DNA of 18,269 bases from an uncultured Muribaculum sp. (GCA_910587665.1 CAJUMZ010000035.1:1-18269); one strand, 5' to 3'. Positions 1 to 7,780 are shown, counted from the first letter of the stretch. The notes: generated from the sequence alone by a model not told the origin. Numbers and translations are program-made.

Positions 1-7
1 TTGATAC

Positions 8-55
8 TAAAAAAAGAGACTGCCTAAATTTGATTGTTAGACAGCCTCTTTTTTT
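8..55 (-). terminator. Hairpin terminator at the left edge, possibly bidirectional
   Basis: Arms at 16-27 and 37-48 form a 12-pair stem around a 9-nt loop, flanked by A7 (9-15) and T7 (49-55), so U-runs exist in both directions. Read on the plus strand the stem has two A-C mismatches (19/45 and 23/41). Read on the minus strand these become G-U wobbles and the stem is continuous. This favours a minus-strand terminator. It could still also end a plus-strand gene lying left of the window. Confidence 0.6.
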
Positions 56-114
56 ATTTCCTCCCACCCCACAACCCTATACCCAATAATGACCGGAGAG
101 ACGATCAGAATTTT

Positions 115-154
115 AAAGAAAAGGCGAGAACAACAATGAAAATATGTTCCCGCC
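115..154 (-). terminator. Minus-strand hairpin terminator
   Basis: Arms GGCGAGAACA (123-132) and TGTTCCCGCC (145-154) pair at 9 of 10 positions on the plus strand. The odd position is A-C there and G-U on the minus strand, so the stem is continuous only in minus-strand RNA. In that direction the stem is followed by TTTTCTTT (complement of 115-122). No minus-strand gene lies immediately upstream, which raises the possibility of a short unannotated transcript. Confidence 0.4.
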
Positions 155-300
155 CATAGTTGTGTGTGTTATTTGTGTGTATTACTTATAGTGTCATATT
201 ATTATTTGCAAATATATACAATATTATAAGAGATAAATTACCCCCCCCCATTTTAACATTTATTTAACACTTATTTTACTCCAGTTGCAACGAACGTGAG

Positions 301-309
301 TAATTTTGC
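301..309 (+). promoter_or_regulatory. -7 element ahead of the first operon
   Basis: TAATTTTGC matches the Bacteroidetes -7 consensus TAnnTTTG. A TTG lies at 285-287, but the 13-nt spacer is shorter than the usual 19-21, so the -33 element is uncertain. Transcription would start a few bases before the ATG at 325, giving a very short leader. Confidence 0.4.
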
Positions 310-324
310 AATAATAATTCAAGT

Positions 325-1005
325 ATGCAGCCTATGACACCCAATATTGAAGAGCTGATAACTATCAACTACGAGCTTGAAGGGCTTCTTTATCTCGCTC
401 TTCACAGAGGCGACGACACCCCTACTAAAGTCTGGGATCTAATTCGGGAAAAGATCGAGTCGCTTAAATCGGGAATAATCACAGACAATTGTAACGCTGA
501 TGCAGCGGAGGAGTGTTCCACTCCGGTTGTTGTTGATGAAATTATTACTGAGGAAGTCATTCCGGAAAAGACGACGGAGGAAACTGTTATAGAGGATACT
601 GTTACTGAAGAAGTAACTGACGACGAATCAACTGACGAACCGGAAGAAATGCCTATAGTAGTAAAAGCCTCGTCATCTAACGTCGCCACACAGGATGAGC
701 TTTCCGATGAGACAAAAAGACCTGTCACCGAACCAACTGCGGAACTGCGTCTTGACGAAAAACTTGCGCGCCAGAACTCAGTAAACCTGCGAAAAGCGTT
801 TTCACTTAACGACCGTTTCCGCTTCAAGCGCGAACTTTTCGGAAATTCCGATGAAAGAATGAACGAGGCGTTGGATCGCGTAGAAGCCATGCACTCGGTC
901 GAAGAAGCCCACAACTATTTTTACGACACCCTGCATCTTGACAAGAAATCGCCTGATGTCATTGATTTCATGGAGATTGTCGAACATCATCTGTCAGCAA
1001 AATGA
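325..1005 (+). CDS. Conserved hypothetical protein with acidic central region
   Basis: The product is 226 aa and has no signal peptide or membrane segment, so it is probably cytoplasmic. It has three visible parts: an N-terminal helical region (about 1-50), a Thr/Glu/Asp-rich low-complexity stretch with repeated TEE-type motifs (about 60-110), and a basic, ordered C-terminal domain (about 140-226) containing DRFRFKRELFGNS. The C-terminal block resembles a conserved Bacteroidales protein of unknown function that I recall beside housekeeping genes; this was not checked by a search. The stop overlaps the rsmI start by 4 nt (ATGA), so the two genes are probably translationally coupled. A second Met lies at codon 4; the first is used because it is nearest the -7 element. 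No function is proposed. The long antisense frame here is Ser-rich and follows from the acidic codons. Confidence 0.75.
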   Translation: MQPMTPNIEELITINYELEGLLYLALHRGDDTPTKVWDLIREKIESLKSGIITDNCNADAAEECSTPVVVDEIITEEVIPEKTTEETVIEDTVTEEVTDDESTDEPEEMPIVVKASSSNVATQDELSDETKRPVTEPTAELRLDEKLARQNSVNLRKAFSLNDRFRFKRELFGNSDERMNEALDRVEAMHSVEEAHNYFYDTLHLDKKSPDVIDFMEIVEHHLSAK

Positions 1006-1745
1006 GCGGGAAATTATATATCGTACCAACACCGGTAGGCAATCTCGGCGACATGACCCCTCGCGCAATCGAGACATTGCGGTCAAGCGACCTCATCCTC
1101 TGCGAAGACACCCGCACAAGTGCAGTACTTCTGCGACATTTCGAGATAAATGTGCCTACGGCAAGCCACCATAAATTTAACGAGCATTCGGCGGTGCAGC
1201 CCGTGGTACAACGGCTTGAAGCGGGAGAGACCATCTCGCTTGTCAGCGATGCCGGCACTCCCGGCATATCCGATCCAGGATTCATGCTCGTAAGGGAATG
1301 TCGCCGCAACGGCATAGAGGTCGAGACGCTGCCCGGAGCTACAGCCTTGATTCCGGCACTTGTAAATTCCGGCTTGCCATGTGAGCGATTTACATTTGAA
1401 GGCTTCCTGCCGCAGAAAAAAGGGAGAAACACGCGTCTTGAAGAGCTGTCACGCGAACCGCGTACATTCATCATCTACGAGTCTCCCCTGCGCCTTGTCA
1501 AGACCCTTGAACAGCTCGCCTCATATTGCGGCAACGAGAGAGAAGCATCGGTGTCACGCGAAATATCCAAGCTGCATAATTCCACTGTGACAGGCACCCT
1601 CTCAGAACTTATCGAGCACTATAAAATGAACATTCCCAAGGGAGAAATCGTTATTGTTGTGAGCGGCTATAGAGAGACGGGCGAGCATAAGGTGCACCGG
1701 AATAAATACCGCGACAATACTACAGATGAGACTGACATAATTTAA
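1002..1745 (+). CDS. rsmI: 16S rRNA (cytidine-1402 2'-O)-methyltransferase RsmI
   Basis: RsmI uses S-adenosylmethionine to 2'-O-methylate the ribose of C1402 of 16S rRNA in the ribosomal P site; this is known for the family. The sequence shows the tetrapyrrole-methylase-type fold signatures in order: TPVGNLGDMT (10-19), CEDTR (34-38), the glycine-rich SDAGTPGISDPG (82-93), PGATA (111-115) and FEGFLP (132-137) followed by a KKGR segment. At 247 aa the length is normal, with a polar tail after about residue 225. The start is the ATG within the ATGA overlap with the preceding gene. A lipoprotein gene follows after 29 nt, and no promoter is obvious in that gap, so the three genes probably form one transcript. 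Confidence 0.95.
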   Translation: MSGKLYIVPTPVGNLGDMTPRAIETLRSSDLILCEDTRTSAVLLRHFEINVPTASHHKFNEHSAVQPVVQRLEAGETISLVSDAGTPGISDPGFMLVRECRRNGIEVETLPGATALIPALVNSGLPCERFTFEGFLPQKKGRNTRLEELSREPRTFIIYESPLRLVKTLEQLASYCGNEREASVSREISKLHNSTVTGTLSELIEHYKMNIPKGEIVIVVSGYRETGEHKVHRNKYRDNTTDETDII

Positions 1746-1774
1746 GGCATAATCATTCAAACATTATAACTGAC

Positions 1775-2635
1775 ATGAAAAAAATCGTTTCAATTTTTGC
1801 TGCGGGACTTGTATTCCTTACAGCATGTGACGGCGGGAAACTCAAACAAGCGGAAAGTGAGAATGTTATCCTCGATGATTCACTCCGTGTGGCTCTCGCC
1901 AATCAGGACAGTTTACTTGTGCTATTAAACGACATCACAGATGGCATGAACCAGATCAAGGATCTTGAAAAAATCCTAAGCAACACCAACGACCTAACAG
2001 CAGAGTCGCAATCGCGCAAGGATCAGATCCGCAACGACATGGTAGCTATCCAGCAAGCCCTGCAGGAGCGTCGTGAGCGTCTTGCCGACCTCGAAAGCAA
2101 GCTTAAAAATTCGCAGAGCTACAATGCCACCCTTAAAAAGACCGTTGACAACCTGAAAGCCGAAATCGCAAGCCAGGAAGCAACCATATCTACCCTACGC
2201 AACGACCTTGCGTCAGCAAAGATACAGATCGCCGACCTTGGCACAAAGGTCGACTCGCTCAGCACCACCGTGGCAAGTGTGACCGAAGAAAAAGCCAAGG
2301 CACAGGAAGAATCGCAGGCACTCACCAACGAGCTTAACACCTGCTATTACGCCATCGGCACAAAGAAAGAGCTTAAAGAGGCCAAAATCATCGAGACCGG
2401 ATTCCTCCGTAAGACCAAGCTTCTTCAAGCCGACTTCCAGCAAAGCTATTTCACAAAAGCCGACAAACGCTCTCTGACCACGATTCCGACCCACTCCAAG
2501 AAGGCAAAGATCGTGACCAACATGCCTGCCGATTCCTACACAAGCGAAAAGGTCAATGACCAAGTGGTCATCACCGTCACCAACCCTGAAAAATTCTGGA
2601 GTCTATCCAATTATCTTGTAATTCAGGTAGATTAA
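1775..2635 (+). CDS. Coiled-coil lipoprotein
   Basis: The product is 286 aa. An N-terminal signal (MKKIVSIFAAGLVFLTAC) ends in a lipobox, LTAC, with Cys18 as the expected lipidation site. Residues about 25-190 are heptad-rich with frequent Leu, Gln, Glu and Lys, typical of a long coiled coil. A C-terminal globular part (about 190-286) begins with YYAIGTKKELKEAKII and ends in a Lys/Thr/Val-rich beta-like segment. This points to a periplasm-facing or outer-membrane lipoprotein that spaces or tethers envelope parts; that role is inferred from the architecture. I recall similar lipoproteins near rsmI in Bacteroidales, but this was not verified. It is the last gene before a strong terminator. Confidence 0.85.
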   Translation: MKKIVSIFAAGLVFLTACDGGKLKQAESENVILDDSLRVALANQDSLLVLLNDITDGMNQIKDLEKILSNTNDLTAESQSRKDQIRNDMVAIQQALQERRERLADLESKLKNSQSYNATLKKTVDNLKAEIASQEATISTLRNDLASAKIQIADLGTKVDSLSTTVASVTEEKAKAQEESQALTNELNTCYYAIGTKKELKEAKIIETGFLRKTKLLQADFQQSYFTKADKRSLTTIPTHSKKAKIVTNMPADSYTSEKVNDQVVITVTNPEKFWSLSNYLVIQVD

Positions 2636-2660
2636 ATCACTTATACATATTATATTTATA

Positions 2661-2690
2661 AGCCCCGGTGAAATCGCCGGGGCTTTTTAC
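2661..2690 (+). terminator. Rho-independent terminator after the lipoprotein gene
   Basis: AGCCCCGGTG and CGCCGGGGCT (2661-2670 and 2675-2684) form a 10-bp GC-rich stem with one G-U pair and an AAAT loop, followed by a T-run. It ends the 325-2635 operon. Confidence 0.93.
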
Positions 2691-2743
2691 TTCATGTAAC
2701 ATTTTATAACTATCTATTATATGCCAATTAATTGAAAACAGAT

Positions 2744-2752
2744 TATCTTTGC
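2744..2752 (+). promoter_or_regulatory. -7 element of the GH5 gene
   Basis: TATCTTTGC is a full match to TAnnTTTG, 31 nt before the ATG. No well-spaced TTTG -33 element is seen; the nearest TTG (2732-2734) is too close. Its place between a terminator and an isolated gene supports a dedicated promoter. Confidence 0.55.
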
Positions 2753-2783
2753 ACACATAACTCAACTAAAACCACTTAAACCA

Positions 2784-4346
2784 ATGCATTACCAACCGAT
2801 CCTGTCTTTTCTTACCGCAATTATGGCGATGATATTCACCTCATGTGGCGACGAAGACAATCCAAATCCTCCCGTGCAGGAACCTTTTATTGAAATCGCT
2901 GAAAATCTACTTACTGAGGGGCTGAATTACACAAAGGAAGCTTCAACAAAACAAATCTCCGTACGCTCCAACACGGAATTATCAGTAAGCACCGACCAGC
3001 CACAATGGTGTACAGCCACACTCGACAAACCTAACGACGCCGGATATTCGGTGATCAACGTGGAGGTAAAAGCCAACGATTCCGGTAGCGAGCGCAAGGC
3101 CGCAGTCGAAATCAAGGGAGGCAACATATCCCGCATTATAAATGTAATCCAGACAACAAAATCAACCGACACACCGGATGAGCCGGTAAAACCCGACACG
3201 CCGGAAATACCTGCCGGCGAAGCGGTGTTGTTTGCCCAAAGCATGGGCATGGGATGGAATCTCGGCAATCAGATGGATGCCTTCAACAACAATGTAGCTG
3301 AAGAGACTGCTTGGGGCAATGGCAAAGCCACACAGGCGGTTTTTGATAAGCTGGCATCGTCGGGCATACAGACCGTGCGCATACCCGTGACCTGGCTTGG
3401 ACATATAGGCGACGCCCCTGAATACACCATCGACGCCCAATGGCTCAACCGGGTCGCCGAACTTGTAGGCTATGCTGAAAAGGCAGGACTAAAGGCGATT
3501 ATCAACATCCACCATGACGGAGCCGATGGCGCACACTGGCTTGACATCAAAGGTGCGGCAAACGACAAGGCGATAAATGACCGCGTAAAAGCCCAGATCG
3601 CGGCAATGTGGACACAAATCGCAGAAAAATTCCGTGACAAAGGCGAATTCCTCATATTTGAAAGCCTCAACGAAATCCATGACGGAGGCTGGGGCTGGGG
3701 CGACAACCGCAAAGACGGAGGCAAGCAGTATCGTACTCTTAACGAATGGAATCAGACGTTTGTCGACGCAGTACGCGCGACGGGAGGCTCCAACACCACC
3801 CGCTATCTCGGTGTACCGAGCTATTGCACCAATCCTGACCTTGCCATCACAAGCTTCGTACTTCCGAAAGATCCCACACCCAACCGCCTGATGGTATCGG
3901 TCCACTACTATGCACCGACAGAGTTTTCACTGGAAGACAAGTTCAGCGAATGGGGGCACACAGGCGCACCCGGTAAAAAAGCCAACTATGGAGACGAAGA
4001 CGCAATTAAAGACACATTCAGCAAGCTGAAAAACAAATTCATCAATAAAGGCATACCTGTCTATATTGGCGAAACCGGATGTGTACACCGCAGCTCAGCG
4101 AGAGCCGAGTCATTCCGTAAATACTATCTCGAATACGTGTGCAAGGCAGCGCGCGAATACGGCATGCCGGCAATATACTGGGATAACGGAAGTGCCGACG
4201 CAGGCAAGGAATGCTCCGGACTTCTCGACCATGCCACCGGAGAGTATTTGAACAATGGCGAAGAAATAATCAGGATAATGGTCAAAGCCGCGACTTCAAC
4301 CGATCCTGACTACACACTCTCCACTGTATATAATTCAGCACCGTAA
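2784..4346 (+). CDS. Lipoprotein BACON-GH5 endoglucanase-type glycoside hydrolase
   Basis: The product is a 520-aa secreted lipoprotein. The signal peptide ends in a lipobox with Cys21, followed by an acidic/Pro-rich spacer. Residues about 36-125 look like a BACON-type Ig-like domain, common in Bacteroidetes glycanases and thought to give spacing or mucin/glycan contact. A Pro-rich linker (127-143) leads to a GH5 (beta/alpha)8 domain (about 150-500). GH5 marks are GWNLGNQMDA (157-166), VRIPVTW (198-204), INIHHD (240-245), the acid/base Glu297 in ESLNE, H374 in SVHYY, the nucleophile Glu430 in YIGETG, and W466. The domain resembles GH5 subfamily 4 (beta-glucan, xyloglucan or mannan endo-hydrolases), but the substrate cannot be read from sequence. 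It stands alone with its own promoter and terminator; no SusC/D genes are in the window. Surface exposure is inferred from the acidic residues after the lipid Cys. Confidence 0.92.
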   Translation: MHYQPILSFLTAIMAMIFTSCGDEDNPNPPVQEPFIEIAENLLTEGLNYTKEASTKQISVRSNTELSVSTDQPQWCTATLDKPNDAGYSVINVEVKANDSGSERKAAVEIKGGNISRIINVIQTTKSTDTPDEPVKPDTPEIPAGEAVLFAQSMGMGWNLGNQMDAFNNNVAEETAWGNGKATQAVFDKLASSGIQTVRIPVTWLGHIGDAPEYTIDAQWLNRVAELVGYAEKAGLKAIINIHHDGADGAHWLDIKGAANDKAINDRVKAQIAAMWTQIAEKFRDKGEFLIFESLNEIHDGGWGWGDNRKDGGKQYRTLNEWNQTFVDAVRATGGSNTTRYLGVPSYCTNPDLAITSFVLPKDPTPNRLMVSVHYYAPTEFSLEDKFSEWGHTGAPGKKANYGDEDAIKDTFSKLKNKFINKGIPVYIGETGCVHRSSARAESFRKYYLEYVCKAAREYGMPAIYWDNGSADAGKECSGLLDHATGEYLNNGEEIIRIMVKAATSTDPDYTLSTVYNSAP

Positions 4347-4370
4347 TACACGATTACAAACCATACCCGG

Positions 4371-4420
4371 ATTACACTGCAACGACAAATAAACCACTGT
4401 CTTTGCAGTGTAATTCTTTA
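4371..4420 (+). terminator. Terminator after GH5, overlapping the ftsY promoter
   Basis: A perfect 12-bp inverted repeat, ATTACACTGCAA (4371-4382) and TTGCAGTGTAAT (4403-4414), encloses a 20-nt loop and is followed by TCTTTA. The 3' arm contains the TTTG that serves as the -33 element of the next promoter. The T-run is weak, so a role as an operator is also possible. Confidence 0.6.
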
Positions 4421-4433
4421 TTCGTATCTTTGC
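4402..4433 (+). promoter_or_regulatory. Promoter of the ftsY operon
   Basis: TTTG (4402-4405), a 19-nt spacer and TATCTTTGC (4425-4433) match the Bacteroidetes housekeeping promoter in both boxes and spacing. The start codon is 25 nt past the -7 box. It probably drives ftsY, rimO and the genes behind them. Confidence 0.82.
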
Positions 4434-4457
4434 ACCATAATAATTAATAATATTCCG

Positions 4458-5420
4458 ATGGGCATATTCAGTTTCTTTTCCAAGGAGAAAAAAGAGACTC
4501 TTGACAAAGGGTTGGAACGCACCAAGCAGGGTGTATTCTCAAAATTGGCGCGTGCCGTAGCCGGCAAATCAAAGATTGACGACGAAATACTCGACAATCT
4601 TGAAGAGGTGTTCATTACATCCGATGTCGGGGTGGAAACCACTCTCAAGATAATCGACCGTATCGAAAAGCGTGTCGCTCATGACAAATATGTCAACTCG
4701 TCGGAGCTAAACAATCTCCTTTGTGAGGAAATCACCGATCTTCTTGCTGAAAACAACAATGACTCCACGCTTGACGACTTCACCGTGCCGGCCGGACACA
4801 AGCCCCACGTGATAATGGTGGTCGGGGTCAACGGCGTGGGAAAGACCACAACAATCGGCAAGCTTGCCCACCAGTTCAAGAAAGCAGGCAACAAGGTGAT
4901 GCTTGGTGCCGCCGACACATTCCGTGCCGCCGCCGTCGAGCAACTCGACATCTGGGGTGAGCGTGCGGGAGTACCGGTAATCAAGCAGAAACTCGGTGCC
5001 GATCCGGCATCTGTAGCGTTTGACACCCTCCAGTCGGCAAAAGCCAACGACATTGATGTTGTGATAATAGACACAGCAGGTCGCCTTCATAACAAGAAAG
5101 GACTCATGGACGAGCTGACCAAGATAAAGAATGTGATGCAGAAGGTAGTACCCGACGCACCCCACGAAGTGCTTCTCGTGCTTGACGGGTCAACAGGGCA
5201 GAACGCCTTTGAGCAGGCTCGACAGTTTGTGGCCGCCACCAAAGTTAATGAACTTGCCATAACCAAGCTTGACGGCACGGCAAAAGGCGGTGTGGTCATC
5301 GGCATCAGCGACCAATTCCGGATACCGGTGAAATACATCGGTCTTGGTGAAGGCATAGATGACCTTCAGGTGTTTCACAAAAAAGAATTTGTACAGTCAC
5401 TATTCGGCGACAATAAATAA
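4458..5420 (+). CDS. ftsY: Signal recognition particle receptor FtsY
   Basis: FtsY is the SRP receptor GTPase. It docks ribosome-SRP complexes at the inner membrane, and its GTPase and that of Ffh activate each other. Visible here: a short basic/amphipathic N-terminus (MGIFSFFSKEKK) in place of the long acidic A domain of E. coli, a helical N domain (about 20-100), and the G domain with P-loop GVNGVGKT (123-130), DTFRAAA (153-159), DTAGR (205-209) and TKLD (269-272). A GIDDL segment (299-303) lies near the C-terminus. At 320 aa it is a normal compact FtsY. The promoter lies just upstream; rimO follows after 12 nt. The ftsY-rimO pair is, as far as I recall, common in Bacteroidetes. Confidence 0.97.
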   Translation: MGIFSFFSKEKKETLDKGLERTKQGVFSKLARAVAGKSKIDDEILDNLEEVFITSDVGVETTLKIIDRIEKRVAHDKYVNSSELNNLLCEEITDLLAENNNDSTLDDFTVPAGHKPHVIMVVGVNGVGKTTTIGKLAHQFKKAGNKVMLGAADTFRAAAVEQLDIWGERAGVPVIKQKLGADPASVAFDTLQSAKANDIDVVIIDTAGRLHNKKGLMDELTKIKNVMQKVVPDAPHEVLLVLDGSTGQNAFEQARQFVAATKVNELAITKLDGTAKGGVVIGISDQFRIPVKYIGLGEGIDDLQVFHKKEFVQSLFGDNK

Positions 5421-5432
5421 TCAAATATCACG

Positions 5433-6725
5433 ATGGCTCGAAGGAAAGTCGATGTCATAACTTTAGGATGCTCCAAAAATCTTGTTGACAGCGAGCGTCT
5501 GCTAAGCATGTTTGCGCGAAACGGATTTGATGCCTGTCATGAGCCTGAACTCTCGAGAGGCGATATCACGGTAATCAACACATGCGGATTTATCGGGGAT
5601 GCCAAAGAAGAGTCAATCGACATGATACTCCGATATATTGAGGCAAAAAACGAGGGTAGGATAAAATCGCTTTATGTGATGGGATGCCTTTCGCAGCGCT
5701 ATCGTGAAGAGCTGAAAGCCGAGATGCCGGAAGTCGACGGATGGTATGGCAAATTTGACTGGCACGGACTTGTGACATTGCTATCACACAGCAATCCCGC
5801 GACATCGGAGTATGACCGCGTCATTACTACGCCCCGCCATCATGCCTACATAAAAATCGCGGAAGGCTGCAACCGTTTTTGCTCCTTCTGCGCCATACCG
5901 CTTATAACCGGCCGGTTCAAGTCACGCCCGATTGAAGAAATACTCCACGAAGTGACGTCATTGGTGTCACGCGGTGTAAAGGAATTCAACATCATCGCAC
6001 AGGATCTTTCAAGCTATGGGCTGGATATATATGGCGGACAGCGTCTCGCCGAACTTATCGACCGAATGGCACAGATACCGGGTGTAGGATGGATACGTCT
6101 CCATTACGCATATCCCGCCCAATTCCCGATGGATATACTTGATGTGATGGCAAAGCATCCCAATGTGTGCAAATACCTCGACATAGCCCTACAACATATA
6201 AGTGACGGGGTACTCGCCAATATGCGACGCCATATCACAGGCGCGCAGACACGCGAGCTGCTTACCGAAATACGCCGACGTGTGCCGGGTATACATATAC
6301 GCACTACGCTCATGACCGGATTTCCCGGCGAGGGAGAGAAGGAATTTGAAGAGCTGAAAGAGTTTGTGCGCGAACAACGCTTTGAGCGCATGGGAGCGTT
6401 TGCCTATTGCGAGGAAGATGACACCTACGGGGCAAAGCATTTTTCCGATGACATCCCGGAAGAGGTAAAGCAACAGCGTCTGTCGGAAATAATGGACCTG
6501 CAGGCGGAGATCGCGGCTGCACACAATGAGTCAAAAGTCGGCGACACGGTGCGTGTAATCATCGACCGTGAGGAAAAAGATTATTATATAGGCAGGACAG
6601 AGTGGGATTCTCCGGAGGTGGATCAGGAAGTACTCATAAAAAAAAGCAAAGAGCTGGAAACCGGCGAATTTTATGATGTACGCATAATCGACTCCCAATT
6701 TTTTGATCTCATAGCCGAGGTATGA
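5433..6725 (+). CDS. rimO: Ribosomal protein S12 methylthiotransferase RimO
   Basis: RimO is a radical-SAM enzyme that methylthiolates the conserved Asp (Asp88 in E. coli) of ribosomal protein S12, using two 4Fe-4S clusters. The N-terminal cluster cysteines are C13 (in LGCSKNLVDSE, typical of RimO rather than MiaB), C51 (NTCGF) and C85 (MGCLSQR). The radical-SAM CxxxCxxC is C146, C150 and C153 in EGCNRFCSFC. A TRAM-like RNA/substrate-binding domain follows at about 365-430. The 430-aa length is standard. The start is 12 nt after ftsY, and the stop overlaps the next start by 4 nt (ATGA at 6722-6725). Confidence 0.96.
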   Translation: MARRKVDVITLGCSKNLVDSERLLSMFARNGFDACHEPELSRGDITVINTCGFIGDAKEESIDMILRYIEAKNEGRIKSLYVMGCLSQRYREELKAEMPEVDGWYGKFDWHGLVTLLSHSNPATSEYDRVITTPRHHAYIKIAEGCNRFCSFCAIPLITGRFKSRPIEEILHEVTSLVSRGVKEFNIIAQDLSSYGLDIYGGQRLAELIDRMAQIPGVGWIRLHYAYPAQFPMDILDVMAKHPNVCKYLDIALQHISDGVLANMRRHITGAQTRELLTEIRRRVPGIHIRTTLMTGFPGEGEKEFEELKEFVREQRFERMGAFAYCEEDDTYGAKHFSDDIPEEVKQQRLSEIMDLQAEIAAAHNESKVGDTVRVIIDREEKDYYIGRTEWDSPEVDQEVLIKKSKELETGEFYDVRIIDSQFFDLIAEV

Positions 6726-7780
6726 TGTTCTTACCAGACACAGCGGATGCGGCACGATATTGCCTGAATAACAATATACGTTTCGCCCTGTATGCAATGC
6801 CGGGAAATGAGACGCCGATATTTCTTGCCGATGACGGCTCGACAGCCAGGGATAAGGTTACAGGATCAGACGGCTTCTTCGTAAACACTTTCGGCAATAC
6901 GCTGCCTAAACCCGAAATAATATACCCTAAATGGGACTGCCGGAACGTAATGAATCAACCCGGGAATAAAAGCACCGATAACGCCCTCAACAGGTTAACT
7001 GAATCATCCACTCCGAGGGAAAAATATATCAGCGATATAGACAGGCTGACCGCAGAACTTAAGCGCGACGGAGGCAAGACGGTAATTTCACGGGTGATCT
7101 GCGGATCATCGTCGGGGATTGATTGGGTCAAAGTCGCCGAACGCTATTTCACCGCCTACCCCGCTACATTCCGCTTTTTGTATTATACGCCTGTCACAGG
7201 GGCATGGCTTGGAGCGACACCGGAGATAATACTGTCACGCGACAGCGACGGCACGACTCTCACCACCATGTCACTCGCCGGGACAAGAAAATGCTCCGAC
7301 ATGCCGTGGGATGACAAGAATATAGCCGAACACAACTTTGTCACCGAATATATCGTAGCCATTTTAAAGGAATCGGGACTAAGTCCGGAAGTTCATGATG
7401 CGGAAAACGTTGCCTATGGCGACATCGAGCATCTATGCAACCGCATCACGGCAGATTACAATGGTGACATTATGCAATTGCTCCACCGGCTAAGCCCCAC
7501 CCCGGCTCTTGCGGGGACTCCCCTTTCCGCCGCCATGCGACATATATCAACCTATGAAAGTCACCGGCGCAACTGCTATGGCGGATATGTAGGAATATCT
7601 GACTCGACCGGCACCCACGCTTTTGTAAATCTGCGAAGTGTAAATTTTGACAAAGACAATTTTTGCGTTTACGCCGGCGGTGGCATAACCGCCTTATCCA
7701 TTGCCACAGAAGAATGGGCCGAGACAGAGGCAAAGGTAAGCAAGTTACTGTCAATCATTAAATCAGAAAGCTATGAGTGA
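6722..7780 (+). CDS. menF: Isochorismate synthase (chorismate-binding family)
   Basis: The product is 352 aa and belongs to the chorismate-binding (MenF/EntC/TrpE/PabB) superfamily. Motifs in order: KTVISRV (119-125), LGATPEII (163-170), LAGT (185-188), EH (203-204) after a DDKN segment, DIEHL (234-238), PTPALAG (259-265), CYGGYVG (285-291), R305 and YAGGGI (317-322). The Lys before xVxxR and the PTPALAG block suit isochorismate synthases better than anthranilate or aminodeoxychorismate synthases. The likely reaction is chorismate to isochorismate, the first step of menaquinone synthesis. The N-terminal part is short for the family. Neither menD nor other men genes are in the window, so a siderophore or other role cannot be excluded; the symbol is the most likely choice. 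The start is coupled to rimO by ATGA; a second ATG follows at once. The stop overlaps the next gene by 8 nt. Confidence 0.85.
   Translation: MMFLPDTADAARYCLNNNIRFALYAMPGNETPIFLADDGSTARDKVTGSDGFFVNTFGNTLPKPEIIYPKWDCRNVMNQPGNKSTDNALNRLTESSTPREKYISDIDRLTAELKRDGGKTVISRVICGSSSGIDWVKVAERYFTAYPATFRFLYYTPVTGAWLGATPEIILSRDSDGTTLTTMSLAGTRKCSDMPWDDKNIAEHNFVTEYIVAILKESGLSPEVHDAENVAYGDIEHLCNRITADYNGDIMQLLHRLSPTPALAGTPLSAAMRHISTYESHRRNCYGGYVGISDSTGTHAFVNLRSVNFDKDNFCVYAGGGITALSIATEEWAETEAKVSKLLSIIKSESYE

Larger units (their letters stand above)
56..324. other. Intergenic region without a gene
   Basis: No credible coding sequence is visible on either strand. The stretch holds a second minus-strand-type hairpin (115-154), a TG-rich patch (about 159-180), a 10-bp palindrome ATTTGCAAAT (204-213) that contains part of a possible minus-strand -7 element, a run of nine C (241-249) and a plus-strand -7 element at 301-309. 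Confidence 0.6.

Noticed and set aside
159..180. TG-rich patch as a tandem repeat or CRISPR-like array
   Set aside because: It is short and irregular, without spacers; no CRISPR array is present in the window.
402..914. 170-codon minus-strand ORF, Ser-rich
   Set aside because: It is the antisense of the acidic Thr/Glu-rich region of the 325-1005 gene; the Ser-rich composition follows from that and no start context or family resemblance is seen.
3489..3905. 138-codon minus-strand ORF
   Set aside because: It is antisense to the GH5 catalytic domain; no independent support.
2784..4346. GH5 gene as part of a polysaccharide utilisation locus
   Set aside because: No SusC, SusD, regulator or other glycanase lies in the window; promoter and terminator isolate the gene.
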